DNA of 64,000 nt from a virus. Below the pieces are notes generated by a model. The model did no database searches. It saw nothing but the letters and a program-made list of their open reading frames with translations, and was not told the origin of the DNA. Location of the stretch: positions 62,001 through 126,000 of the IMG/VR virus record IMGVR_UViG_3300014720_000003. The stretch is one strand, 5' to 3'. Position 1 is the stretch's first letter, and the number at the start of each line of letters is the position of its first letter. Of the stretch, positions 36,497-44,833 are shown piece after piece. A program made the translations under genes and the position numbers.

Positions 36497-36637
36497 TTAT
36501 CTCCTATTGAGCATTATTAACGAAAATATCCCCAACACTACAACACTTTCAAATGATTGTTGTTGCATATGGGGGTTCTGAGTTATGAGACTATAAACAT
36601 AAATACCTAATGAAACATAAAACGATATTAATATCAT
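36497..36637 (-). CDS. 46-aa membrane microprotein
   Basis: A short frame starting at ATG 36637, overlapping the dCMP deaminase stop as ATGA, and ending in a TAA just before the reductase start. It fills what would otherwise be a 138-base gap. Two hydrophobic stretches (MILISFYVSLGIYVYSLI and VVVLGIFSLIML) are separated by a polar Gln-rich loop. Its 3' end carries the AGGAGA site of the reductase gene. Small double-spanning membrane protein of unknown role. Confidence 0.55.
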   Translation of the reverse strand: MILISFYVSLGIYVYSLITQNPHMQQQSFESVVVLGIFSLIMLNRR

Positions 36638-37104
36638 AATACACCGCACAGTTGTTTCAGCCACGAAAGATCTGGTTCAACATATTCTATTTCTATACCA
36701 CTCATACTAACAAAAGTATCAAATATTTTTTGAGCTTTTTCATCAAAAAGGTGTGTGCCGTGATTGTTTGTCATAACTACTTTTCTAACTCCTTCTTGCC
36801 ATAGGGCCATAATGCAATCGTTACACGATTGACCAGTAACATATGCTATCCCATTTTCTGGTCGTATAGTACAATTAGATAGAGCATTACGTTCAGCGTG
36901 AATCATCCACGGATATTTGTCTGGTCTACTGTTTGGTAATAGGGTATCATCCAAACCGCGAGGAAATCCGTTGTATCCTAATCCTAAAATCCTATTATTA
37001 GAATCTGTGATTACACAACCGTGTTGTGTTTGAACATCATGGCTACGTTGAGAAACAACTTTAGCCAATCCTAAAAAATAATCTGTCCAGATGGGTCTGC
37101 TCAT
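36634..37104 (-). CDS. dCMP deaminase-like protein
   Basis: 156 residues. WTDYFLGLAKVVSQRS opens it, then H-A-E-R-N-A-L (His69, Glu71) and the second zinc pair SCNDC (Cys94, Cys97), as in dCMP/ComE-type deaminases. Converts dCMP to dUMP for dTTP synthesis. No ribosome binding site is visible before the ATG; an extended -10 promoter ends only about 7 bases upstream, so the mRNA may start at or near the ATG. Its stop overlaps the 46-aa gene by ATGA. Confidence 0.85.
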   Translation of the reverse strand: MSRPIWTDYFLGLAKVVSQRSHDVQTQHGCVITDSNNRILGLGYNGFPRGLDDTLLPNSRPDKYPWMIHAERNALSNCTIRPENGIAYVTGQSCNDCIMALWQEGVRKVVMTNNHGTHLFDEKAQKIFDTFVSMSGIEIEYVEPDLSWLKQLCGVL

Positions 37105-37110
37105 AAGAGT

Positions 37111-37138
37111 ATTATATCAGACCACCCGTGTATGTCAA
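37111..37138 (-). promoter_or_regulatory. Near-perfect sigma-70 promoter, extended -10
   Basis: Minus strand: TTGACA (37138-37133), 16-base spacer, TATAAT (37116-37111), with TG one base before the -10 (TGATATAAT). It occupies almost the whole 35-base gap between the GlsB-like gene and the dCMP deaminase. It probably drives the deaminase-reductase-phoH-replication operon. Confidence 0.7.
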
Positions 37139-37139
37139 C

Positions 37140-37388
37140 TCACTTTGTTGTAAGTTTGTTATATAGTACAAGACTTATAACACCACCAGCAACGCCCATG
37201 ATTAGTCCTGCTGGACTCAAACTGTTGTATTGGCCCAGCATATACAATATGGCACCACCCATATAAGATCCGGCTACTCCGAGTGCTACTGTTTTAACAA
37301 AGCCAAAATTCTCTTCGCCAGGAACCAGGGTTTTAGCCACACTACCCACGAAAAAGCCGTATACGGCCCATACTAGAATATTAAACAT
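37140..37388 (-). CDS. GlsB/YeaQ/YmgE-family small membrane protein
   Basis: 82 residues, three hydrophobic segments, with the family pattern WAVYGFFVGSVAKTLVPG, then GFVKTVALGVAGSYMGGAI and GVAGGVISLVLY. In bacteria this family is called transglycosylase-associated or stress-related membrane protein of unclear function. Likely acquired from a host. First of a series of membrane genes. Confidence 0.7.
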   Translation of the reverse strand: MFNILVWAVYGFFVGSVAKTLVPGEENFGFVKTVALGVAGSYMGGAILYMLGQYNSLSPAGLIMGVAGGVISLVLYNKLTTK

Positions 37389-37767
37389 TTGCCGCCTCCA
37401 TTAGTGTTAATGTTTCATCCTCCGTGAGTTTGGTGCCACATTCCAATATGGCGTTCATGATACTAACACCATAGGTATTGTAATCTTCTGGTGTTAATTC
37501 TTTTTTGAGTAATTTTTTAATAGTACGCTTTGTAAACCATCCGCGAGTTAAACTAATATCTTTAATTTCAGCATGATATAGTGAGCATTTTTCTTTTTCG
37601 TCGCCACACATTTTGATTCTGTTCTTGCGACACTGTTGAATAATACGAATGAGTGTTAGTATAATGCTAATTACCATTAGTATTGCTATTATATTACCAA
37701 ACTTTTCTGGAGCGTTTGGAACAGTATTTAAAACTTTTTGTGCTAGTTTTTTGATTTTTTCGTTCAT
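37381..37767 (-). CDS. Single-span membrane protein, unknown
   Basis: 128 residues: a short cytoplasmic helix, one transmembrane segment near residues 24-43 (FGNIIAILMVISIILTLI), then a Cys/Lys-rich domain of about 80 residues with TRGWFTKRTIKKLLKKELTPEDY. No family recognised. Overlaps both neighbours; part of the membrane-protein cluster. Confidence 0.5.
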   Translation of the reverse strand: MNEKIKKLAQKVLNTVPNAPEKFGNIIAILMVISIILTLIRIIQQCRKNRIKMCGDEKEKCSLYHAEIKDISLTRGWFTKRTIKKLLKKELTPEDYNTYGVSIMNAILECGTKLTEDETLTLMEAANV

Positions 37768-38075
37768 CTTCGGAAGATCCTTGTTTTACAATCTGGCTGA
37801 ATAATCACTGGTGGGTGAGTAATTTCTGATGGAGCGTCACCGTTTTCTGGTTCACAATAACCACACTCTACCTTTTTTATACCATCGCCACTAATATACC
37901 AACCCTTACCCTTACAAACAGGACATTCTTTTCTTTTATATTTCTTTACGTTTTCTGTTTGATGAGATTTGATTATGCTTCCTACTACTGTAACAACACC
38001 TGTGGATGATCCATTATATCCATAGGCTCCGAATATGATGGATGTTAGTAGAACGAAAGCAACAATCTTATTCAT
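37764..38075 (-). CDS. Exported/anchored protein with DnaJ-type zinc motif
   Basis: 103 residues from ATG 38075: a signal-anchor (MNKIVAFVLLTSIIFGAYGYN), then CPVCKGKGWYISGDG and CGYC, a single DnaJ-like CxxCxGxG pair that would bind one zinc, then a Pro-rich tail. The longer frame from 38183 lacks a binding site and overlaps the 48-aa gene; the ATG at 38075 follows GGAGAAAG with 8-base overlap, so it is preferred. Possibly a thiol or zinc protein in the envelope. Confidence 0.55.
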   Translation of the reverse strand: MNKIVAFVLLTSIIFGAYGYNGSSTGVVTVVGSIIKSHQTENVKKYKRKECPVCKGKGWYISGDGIKKVECGYCEPENGDAPSEITHPPVIIQPDCKTRIFRR

Positions 38076-38214
38076 TTCGCTTTCTCCATCGTGGTCTTGG
38101 TTTGGGAGTATCATCACCCTTTGGACTTGGACTCCACAATTTAATAATCTTGTATAGAAAATCCAAGAACATTTGAATAGCACGACCTAATGATATTCTA
38201 TCAATGAGTTTCAT
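38068..38214 (-). CDS. 48-aa basic small protein
   Basis: A short frame starting at ATG 38214 that overlaps the papain-like peptidase stop (ATGA) and ending in TAA at 38068 that overlaps the next start. An amphipathic or hydrophobic helix (RAIQMFLDFLYKIIKLW) is followed by a Pro/Lys/Arg-rich tail. Overlaps on both sides support translation. Could be a membrane-active peptide; function unknown. Confidence 0.5.
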   Translation of the reverse strand: MKLIDRISLGRAIQMFLDFLYKIIKLWSPSPKGDDTPKPRPRWRKRNE

Positions 38215-39137
38215 AAGTATTTCTCGAAATCATAGGATGGAAGTTTTTGAACAGGAAAACCATCAAAATTACTAAAAGCATAACTACCATTTTGAGCCAA
38301 CATTTGACCAGCAACATCGGATCGAATTAAAAATGAGCCGTCTGGAATTGGACCCCATTCTGGATGACCACCATCATTCCACTTACCCCAACTATTTTGC
38401 ACAAGAAACAATGGTTCGCTTCCAGTATCATCACATGCTATCCAAGCCATACAATGAGCCCAACTACCACTAACATTAGTTACACCGTTCTTATCTCGTT
38501 TGTTACTAAAGCCAAAACTAGAGCATACGGCTAATCCATAACCATTAGCCAGAGCGTCTCGTGCTTCATCTACTGTGCGTACCAAACTTACTGTTTTTAT
38601 TTGATGATCATTGGCCAGATCTATTACTTTATCTGGTAATCCTCGACCACCCCAGTTTGTGCCAATAGTACTATTATATTTGGTAAAATCGGCTATTCCC
38701 TTGTAATCTTTACGAACCAGAATGCCACCATTTTTACTCACAAATTCGGCCGCTCTAGCACAACTCATTCCCTGACCACTATGGCCTCTAGCACCATAAA
38801 TAGCTTCTGTTGCGCCTCGTGCTACCCAACCCTCTCTTTGTTTATGAATATCAATCTCTACTGCTCGACTAACATCACACGCATTTCGTGTTCCGTGTGA
38901 AACACAATCTCCAACTGTTTGTCTTTCGTTATAGGGACTCTTATCAAACTTTAACACACTTTTGTACGGAGTACTTAGTTTGCCCTTACCACTATTCTTA
39001 ATCTTTCTTGCTCCATCAGAGAAATAACCATATTTTGAATGTTCTAATAGTTGTTCATAAATATGTTGTTCAAATAAACAACCAGAGAATCCTTTTTTAT
39101 ATAATTGATAAAGATCATTAGGACTAAATTTTGGCAT
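38211..39137 (-). CDS. Papain-like cysteine peptidase (C1-type)
   Basis: 308 residues. The catalytic Cys78 lies in RQTVGDCVSHGTRNA with Gln73 for the oxyanion hole; the His is in GSWAHCMAWI near 227 and the Asn in VQNSWGKWNDGG near 247, giving the Cys-His-Asn triad of papain-type enzymes. No signal peptide. It lies in a cluster of membrane proteins; candidate for envelope degradation at lysis or virion processing. The N-terminal 60 residues could be a propeptide-like region. Confidence 0.75.
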   Translation of the reverse strand: MPKFSPNDLYQLYKKGFSGCLFEQHIYEQLLEHSKYGYFSDGARKIKNSGKGKLSTPYKSVLKFDKSPYNERQTVGDCVSHGTRNACDVSRAVEIDIHKQREGWVARGATEAIYGARGHSGQGMSCARAAEFVSKNGGILVRKDYKGIADFTKYNSTIGTNWGGRGLPDKVIDLANDHQIKTVSLVRTVDEARDALANGYGLAVCSSFGFSNKRDKNGVTNVSGSWAHCMAWIACDDTGSEPLFLVQNSWGKWNDGGHPEWGPIPDGSFLIRSDVAGQMLAQNGSYAFSNFDGFPVQKLPSYDFEKYL

Positions 39138-39675
39138 AATTTTTATTCTTTCTTAAATTATCTATCGCCCATAACGGCTGTAGATTACTATAATGACATA
39201 GCTTTTCTAGTTCTTCTTTTGTTTTTGCAGTAGACAATGGGATTATGTGATCGATATGCCATTCTCCGTAATTATCTAAAGTCATTTTATCATCAAACTT
39301 ATTTATTAAATAATTCATCAGTTCTTGTTGACCACAACCCAATAATTTTTTCGTTGTTTGATCTTTATAAAATCCTAAAAACGCTTTTCTAGTTCTACTC
39401 CTTAAGTTATGCATAATTTTAATGAGTAGATTTGAATCTCTTTTAATTTTGTCTTTAATATTTCTTCTGTTTTTAAATTCAGATGTTTTTTTATAAATCC
39501 TTGTGGCTTCTAATTTTTTTTGAAGATTATTACCGGTCTGTTCCCATTTCTTTCTTCGTATTTTTCTACAGATTTTACAATAATATTCTCTACCGCCAGA
39601 CATGTGTTTATTCTTACTGAAGTCAGTTTGTAGATTTTTTTCTATTTTGCAATCTGGGCAGGTTCTTAACATCAT
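39124..39675 (-). CDS. HNH endonuclease with N-terminal zinc ribbon
   Basis: 183 residues. N-terminal CPDC ... CKIC zinc ribbon (typical TCPDCKIEK... start), a basic helical middle, and a C-terminal HNH core (WHIDHIIPL, then NLQPLWAIDNLRKN). This is a common free-standing homing endonuclease type. It overlaps both neighbours, wedged between two membrane-cluster genes. Confidence 0.78.
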   Translation of the reverse strand: MMLRTCPDCKIEKNLQTDFSKNKHMSGGREYYCKICRKIRRKKWEQTGNNLQKKLEATRIYKKTSEFKNRRNIKDKIKRDSNLLIKIMHNLRSRTRKAFLGFYKDQTTKKLLGCGQQELMNYLINKFDDKMTLDNYGEWHIDHIIPLSTAKTKEELEKLCHYSNLQPLWAIDNLRKNKNYAKI

Positions 39676-40169
39676 TTACTCCCTTCGTTACAAGCCCAAG
39701 CAAGAGCCTTAAAACTCTCCACAATTTTTTCTCTTAGATCCTTATCTAGAGGCACATTATCATCTCCAACACCAGCCACAATAACAGCTTGTGCCGACTT
39801 TGCTAAGTCTGGATATTTGCCTTTGATATCCATTCGCAACATTGGTCCAGCAAGACCGTTAGCGTATCTAACCTCATCAGTATTCTTGATGACCATATCT
39901 TCACCATCTAATTCTATTAATCTCGCAATATCCATATATAGATTAGCTAATCTTTTACCATCTTGAGATCGTGATGATGGTCCGCTTTTTAAGGAATCTA
40001 TTACCGGACCACATGCTTCTCGTAATTTGCTATCTGATGGTGGAGTTACCACAACTATTTCATCTACATTAATTCTACCACCACCGCCAATATTGCTAAA
40101 GTCTGGTTTAACAAGACCCACAAAAATTAAAACTGCTGCTAATCCTAATAGTAAAATTTTCTTATTCAT
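39672..40169 (-). CDS. Membrane-anchored or exported protein, unknown
   Basis: 165 residues: an N-terminal hydrophobic anchor (LLLGLAAVLIFVGLV), a Gly-rich linker, then a soluble helical domain of about 110 residues (CGPVIDSLKSG, RLANLYMDIARLIE, SFKALAWACNEG) with two cysteines near its ends that could pair outside the cell. No family recognised. The next gene in the cluster also has one anchor and two C-terminal Cys residues. Confidence 0.5.
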   Translation of the reverse strand: MNKKILLLGLAAVLIFVGLVKPDFSNIGGGGRINVDEIVVVTPPSDSKLREACGPVIDSLKSGPSSRSQDGKRLANLYMDIARLIELDGEDMVIKNTDEVRYANGLAGPMLRMDIKGKYPDLAKSAQAVIVAGVGDDNVPLDKDLREKIVESFKALAWACNEGSK

Positions 40170-40542
40170 TATTTTGACCCTTGCAAACTGTTGGACTTAG
40201 ATATGGAAACATTTGATCAGCCACCTTTACTGCCTCAACGCAACCGCTTTTCACGGCCAGATCTCGCGTTTGCTTCCAAGATGCTACCAACTGGAAAAAT
40301 ACATCTTCGTTTGTTCCCCTATTAGTGGTTACAACTGGAACAACATTAGGAGCAGAATTTTTTCTAACATCACTCACTAAACCCTTAACCTTGTCCACTA
40401 ATGATAATACCAAATTTTGAACCGGACTTAATTTGTCCTTAAATAGAACCCAAAGGACTAAACCCACACCAGCATATAAAGCCAGATCAATTGGTTTGAC
40501 TGATCTTGAAAATTCCTCGAAACTTTGAGCATAATCTAACAT
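40162..40542 (-). CDS. Single-span membrane protein, unknown
   Basis: 126 residues. One hydrophobic segment near residues 18-34 (IDLALYAGVGLVLWVLF), a helical middle, and a C-terminal domain with two Cys residues (SGCVEAV ... TVCKGQ). It resembles in design the neighbour downstream. No family recognised; overlaps both neighbours. Confidence 0.48.
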   Translation of the reverse strand: MLDYAQSFEEFSRSVKPIDLALYAGVGLVLWVLFKDKLSPVQNLVLSLVDKVKGLVSDVRKNSAPNVVPVVTTNRGTNEDVFFQLVASWKQTRDLAVKSGCVEAVKVADQMFPYLSPTVCKGQNNE

Positions 40543-40925
40543 TATACGTTTCCTTTCTTTAAGAAAACACCAGTTTGTCTAAAAATAGTTACCATAGCAT
40601 CTATTGAGGATGATACCATAATCATCAGAATAGATTTGATATACCTATGTATAATAGGTTCTATGAGATTTGGAACAAGAGGAATATCCACGATTAAAAA
40701 AACTTTATCGTAGAAAGTGTTAATATATTCTATTGCTAGTTGTTTTTTCTCTGATCCACTAAGATTATCCGCAACAGTCTCTATAATCTGAACCGTGCTA
40801 GCGGTTACTAATTGTAGAGCTTTCCACGCTTCACTTAGTGCTACGCTTTTTAGGTTGGTTAACGACTTTTTTAGTTCTTGGTGAAGTTTTTCGGCTTGTT
40901 CTAGAACTAGTTCTCGTGGATTCAT
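40542..40925 (-). CDS. Helical hydrophobic protein overlapping the holin-like gene
   Basis: 127 residues, helical, with hydrophobic C-terminal half (FLIVDIPLVPNLIEPII, SILMIMVSSSIDAMVTIF). The ATG at 40925 has a GGAGAAG site about 7 bases upstream, so the unusually long 95-base overlap with the holin-like gene in another frame looks real. Function unknown; membrane association likely. Confidence 0.5.
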   Translation of the reverse strand: MNPRELVLEQAEKLHQELKKSLTNLKSVALSEAWKALQLVTASTVQIIETVADNLSGSEKKQLAIEYINTFYDKVFLIVDIPLVPNLIEPIIHRYIKSILMIMVSSSIDAMVTIFRQTGVFLKKGNV

Positions 40926-41163
40926 TTTTTTTCTTCTCCTCTTGTGCTATTTTTTTAACTTCGTTTCTGCCTCTTATATATCTAGCCAATATCCAAACCT
41001 GACCACCAATTAGTATTACACTTTCCACAGCATGAGATACTACTGTGATTAATTCTTCTTTTTGTTCATTCTCTGTTAAAATACCAGTTAAATATAGTCC
41101 GCTAAATATGAAGCTTACTACCGTAAACCAAAATTCGCTTGTTTTATAGCCTGATTTGATCAT
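40831..41163 (-). CDS. Holin-like membrane protein
   Basis: 110 residues: a K-T-S-E-F-W start, hydrophobic spans near 10-29 and 40-62 and a Lys/Arg/Ser/Thr-rich C-terminal tail of about 45 residues. Two spans plus a basic cytoplasmic tail are the usual design of small phage holins, which permeabilise the inner membrane at lysis. The tail-coding part overlaps the next gene by 95 bases. Confidence 0.55.
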   Translation of the reverse strand: MIKSGYKTSEFWFTVVSFIFSGLYLTGILTENEQKEELITVVSHAVESVILIGGQVWILARYIRGRNEVKKIAQEEKKKNESTRTSSRTSRKTSPRTKKVVNQPKKRSTK

Positions 41164-41179
41164 AATAAATTACTCACTA

Positions 41180-42820
41180 TCATGCCCAGGCTGGAACATA
41201 ACTTGTACTATCAGTGCCACCATCATTACTCAACGGACCCATATAATACGCATTAGCTGCGCTACCACCAGTACTATGTTTAGAAAATCCATTGAATACA
41301 GCATCACCAGTAATATCTCCAGTATTAATACTCCAATCATCAAAATTAGCACTTCCACTTATATTAAGATTATTTTCAGACCTATCATTAAAAGATGCAT
41401 CGTAACTAATAGTACCCTCGTTAGCGCTCCAACCTTTGAAGAAAGCAAAATGTGAACCTATAGTTCCATTATTGGTTGTGTAATCAGTCATAACCACATG
41501 ACTACCATTGCTTATACTACAACCAGCGTCGATGGTGCTTCTATGGTGGAATATGGCTATTGCTGTATTATCATCTCCAAGAGTTAATGTTGAGCTATTA
41601 GTAATCTTTGAATCATCATAGAATTCTACAAAACAATTATTAGCCACCGTTAAACTTCCATATAGTCTAGAACTATTAAAGAACTGAATCTTTTTCATAA
41701 TGCTACTACTAAGAGTTGGCATACTATTAGCTCCAAAACTAACATCATTAAATACTTTAAGGGTTCCACAATAAATATTACCACTAAAACCATTACCAGT
41801 ATTTGTACGAAATTCCACGGTAGTATAATCATCTCCATTAATTGTGACACTACTGCCATTACTTATATCACCATCAGTATTCATTATTAGTGTGCCGCCA
41901 TACATATTAATATAAGAATTACTAGCAAAATAACTATCAGTATTGAGAGTTAATTTAATATTTGGATAATCAGCCTCACTTCCTGAACTATATGAATAAA
42001 AATAATTACTACTACTACCTTCTATCATGCTGCCCTCATTAAGAGTAACATCATTATAAAAGTATACATTATCATCAATAATACAGCTATCGGTTAAGGT
42101 TACAGGCCCATAAAATCCATATGAACCTCCAGGACAATCCATGATTTTCACATTTTGAAACAATTCTGTTTTTCCTAAAACCTTTACATATCGTATAGTT
42201 GTGAGATTACTGCTATTGCCCACAACTCTTAAGTCTCCTAATATTGTTAATCCATATGAGTTATTAAAATAAATAGGTTGGTAATTACTATTTCCACCAC
42301 TAGAAGTTACAACAACATTTCCTTCTATAGTTACAGATTGACTACTACTATCAATATAACTAGTTTCGTGAAAATTCACATCACCATAGATGGTTGTGCT
42401 GCTATTAAAATACAATTTAGAATTATCATATAGATCTATTTGTACTCTGGTTCCAGTACTACTACCAATAGTTCCATTGCCCGCAAGTTGCTGACCATTT
42501 ATAAGTATAATACGGCGCACTTCACTAATAGAATAGCCATTAAAACTATTGCTTAGGTTACCGTTATCAAAAATTATAGTATCAGCAATGAAACTACCAC
42601 CATTACTACTAATATCACTTAAAATTACAGCAGTATCTTCATCAGTAGGCAAACTATCTGATGATAGTGTATGATCTCTATCAACAAACCAATTACCCAA
42701 AGTGTTCCAGTCATTATTAACAGCATTATAAAAATATAGGGTGCGGCCAACGCTCTGACCATCACCACCAATGATCCTACCAGACGACTTTACACTATTA
42801 GTTCCATAATTGATTGCCAT
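41180..42820 (-). CDS. Beta-helix repeat virion protein (fibre or spike)
   Basis: 546 residues, Asn/Ser/Thr/Gly-rich, with many short repeats of the form strand-turn (DNSKLYFNSSTTIYGDVNF, IEGNV, LTLGDDNTAIAIFHH), typical of a right-handed parallel beta-helix. The N-terminal segment (WNTLGNWFVD) is of the kind seen in surface and fibre proteins. It lies with fibre genes and is likely a tail fibre or spike that meets the host surface. No catalytic motif seen. Confidence 0.6.
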   Translation of the reverse strand: MAINYGTNSVKSSGRIIGGDGQSVGRTLYFYNAVNNDWNTLGNWFVDRDHTLSSDSLPTDEDTAVILSDISSNGGSFIADTIIFDNGNLSNSFNGYSISEVRRIILINGQQLAGNGTIGSSTGTRVQIDLYDNSKLYFNSSTTIYGDVNFHETSYIDSSSQSVTIEGNVVVTSSGGNSNYQPIYFNNSYGLTILGDLRVVGNSSNLTTIRYVKVLGKTELFQNVKIMDCPGGSYGFYGPVTLTDSCIIDDNVYFYNDVTLNEGSMIEGSSSNYFYSYSSGSEADYPNIKLTLNTDSYFASNSYINMYGGTLIMNTDGDISNGSSVTINGDDYTTVEFRTNTGNGFSGNIYCGTLKVFNDVSFGANSMPTLSSSIMKKIQFFNSSRLYGSLTVANNCFVEFYDDSKITNSSTLTLGDDNTAIAIFHHRSTIDAGCSISNGSHVVMTDYTTNNGTIGSHFAFFKGWSANEGTISYDASFNDRSENNLNISGSANFDDWSINTGDITGDAVFNGFSKHSTGGSAANAYYMGPLSNDGGTDSTSYVPAWA

Positions 42821-42824
42821 GTTT

Positions 42825-43172
42825 TCAGCCCTCTGGAGTTGGTTCTGGAACGATTATGCTTACGGTTCCATCATCATTCATTGTGAAATTTCCCACAACG
42901 CTAGATCCACTAGCTATACTTTGTGGTTTAATGCTAGCTAATAGCGCTCCCAATTGACCATGAAGTTCAAAAACTTCTTTGGCATCACTTCCTAATGCTT
43001 CGGCTATTTCACTGGGTGAAGCGGCACCATTTTGCCAAAAGATTTTGGCCCCATCATTAAAAGCGTTAACCATATTTTGAAATGTAACCCTGGTTTGTCG
43101 TTTGATTCTCTCAGCAACTATATTTGCTGGTGGAATAACATTGGGAATATTGTTGTTATCTAATACTGACAT
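42825..43172 (-). CDS. Small virion-region protein, unknown
   Basis: 115 residues. A helical middle (VTFQNMVNAFNDGAKIFWQNG, then SPSEIAEALGSDAKEVFELHGQLG) with a short beta C-terminus ending in a Pro-rich tail. No family recognised. It lies between two fibre-like genes and may be a fibre adaptor or chaperone. Confidence 0.5.
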   Translation of the reverse strand: MSVLDNNNIPNVIPPANIVAERIKRQTRVTFQNMVNAFNDGAKIFWQNGAASPSEIAEALGSDAKEVFELHGQLGALLASIKPQSIASGSSVVGNFTMNDDGTVSIIVPEPTPEG

Positions 43173-43187
43173 AAATATACTCCTTCA

Positions 43188-44816
43188 TTATACTTTTACT
43201 CTTGAAATTTGTACGCTTGCTACCCAGTATACAGTACCACTAACACCACTAGAACCTTGATCAACCTGAATCACTAAACCACTACTACTAGTACTAATTT
43301 GAGCATTCGCTGTTGCAAAATTACTATTTAAAAATGATTCTATGATAGGACTACCAACCAATGATACTGTGCTGGAATATTTTTTTACACATCCACGAAT
43401 AACGAATCCGGCACTATCACCATTGCTAGCTCGTCCACCAATATGAATAGAAAATGTTGCCGTTGTATCGTCTATTGTTATAGTATCATCACTATTAGTA
43501 GGATAGTCTAGGTATAAACTATTCCATCCACTACTACTAGTAGTACGCTTTAGAACATATGACGAAAATCTAGCATCTCCATCAAGACTAAAATTACCAT
43601 TAGCAAAACTTAATTCTTGAGGATCGCTAGCACTATTTTGTTTACCTAAAATTATTTGACCAGATCCATTTGGAGAAATAGTAATATCATTATTAGCACC
43701 ATCTTCAATTGTTATGCTTCCACTATTTGTTCCACTATTAGTATTAAGTATAAGATCTCCAGTTCCGTTAGTTGTGACAGTGGCATTACTATTACTATCG
43801 CCAACTCTTAAAGTATCAGCATCCGCTTGCACATCGCCAGTACCATTTGGGGCTAATATTAGATTACCATTGGCGTTGGTGCTACTAATAGTATTACCGT
43901 CTATTGTTATGTTATCAATAACCAATTTATTAGCAGTAACATCACTATTAACTGTTAAACCAGTACTATCAAGAGTTGCTTGTACAGTAGATGCAGAGGT
44001 ACCAACTCTTAAATATATAGCACCATTATTATCAGTTGCTTTAATATCAATACTATAATCGTATTCTACATCAAGAGTGGTATTATCACCAATTTTTCTT
44101 ATATAGTTGGTATTAATATATGCAGAAGAAACAACCCCTGATGCTGGAGATATACTTAATTTATTCCCATCCCACGTTAAATTACTCTCAGCATCTATAC
44201 CAGTTGTTGAACTATCTCTGCTAGAGAGTAGTCTATTATTTGCAGGATTATTAATCAAACCACTAGTACTAACAGTTAAGGAATTTGCTCCATCGTTATA
44301 GGTTACATTAATACCAGTACCAGCTACTACTAATGATCCTACTCTATCATCCACACTCTCAGCAAAATTAACAACTTGATAAACATTATTACCAGACGCT
44401 AGAATAAAATCACCACTAGCAGTGGTCAAAAGTTCTGCTAAACCAACAAGACTAGCTGGTTTGCTAGTAATTTGAATCCATGCGGGGCTAATATCAGCTA
44501 ATTCAATATAAGATGCTTCTAGCGTTTTGTCTCCGCTTCCGATATAAACCCAACGGGATCCATCTGTTGTTAATACAATAGTACCTTCCACAATATCATT
44601 TTGTTGAGGCACTGTTAAATTAGCAATACCTCCAGATGATACTATATTAATAAAATCTGGAGTTAAGTATCCTAAATCGTTCCAAGTTGAAGTACCATCA
44701 CCTAATTTAAGTTTATTGGTATCAGTCTCAAATCCCGGTTCACCTAAAAATAATACTGGATTTCTTGTCGACCAATTAGAGGAGGTATCTCTGCGAAGTT
44801 GAATTTTTACTGGCAT
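43188..44816 (-). CDS. Tail fibre protein with tropism-determinant-like N-terminus
   Basis: 542 residues. The first 50 (IQLRRDTSSNWSTRNPVLFLGE, then FETDTNKLKLGDGTSTWNDLGY) match the N-terminal domain found in many phage fibres and in the major tropism determinant. Beyond it are Asn/Ser/Gly-rich repeats (NGTGDLILNT, SGSITIEDG) as in trimeric fibre shafts, and a C-terminal beta domain. Likely receptor-binding fibre. Confidence 0.8.
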   Translation of the reverse strand: MPVKIQLRRDTSSNWSTRNPVLFLGEPGFETDTNKLKLGDGTSTWNDLGYLTPDFINIVSSGGIANLTVPQQNDIVEGTIVLTTDGSRWVYIGSGDKTLEASYIELADISPAWIQITSKPASLVGLAELLTTASGDFILASGNNVYQVVNFAESVDDRVGSLVVAGTGINVTYNDGANSLTVSTSGLINNPANNRLLSSRDSSTTGIDAESNLTWDGNKLSISPASGVVSSAYINTNYIRKIGDNTTLDVEYDYSIDIKATDNNGAIYLRVGTSASTVQATLDSTGLTVNSDVTANKLVIDNITIDGNTISSTNANGNLILAPNGTGDVQADADTLRVGDSNSNATVTTNGTGDLILNTNSGTNSGSITIEDGANNDITISPNGSGQIILGKQNSASDPQELSFANGNFSLDGDARFSSYVLKRTTSSSGWNSLYLDYPTNSDDTITIDDTTATFSIHIGGRASNGDSAGFVIRGCVKKYSSTVSLVGSPIIESFLNSNFATANAQISTSSSGLVIQVDQGSSGVSGTVYWVASVQISRVKV

Positions 44817-44833
44817 ATTAGTGTTTCCTTTAA

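Noticed and set aside
38076-38183. Longer start for the zinc-motif exported protein
   Set aside because: It would bury the signal anchor and overlaps the 48-aa gene; the ATG at 38075 has a good binding site.
43714-44301. Plus-strand frames of 114 and 64 codons opposite the fibre gene
   Set aside because: Hydrophobic mirror of a Thr/Ser/Asn repeat protein; no ribosome binding site.
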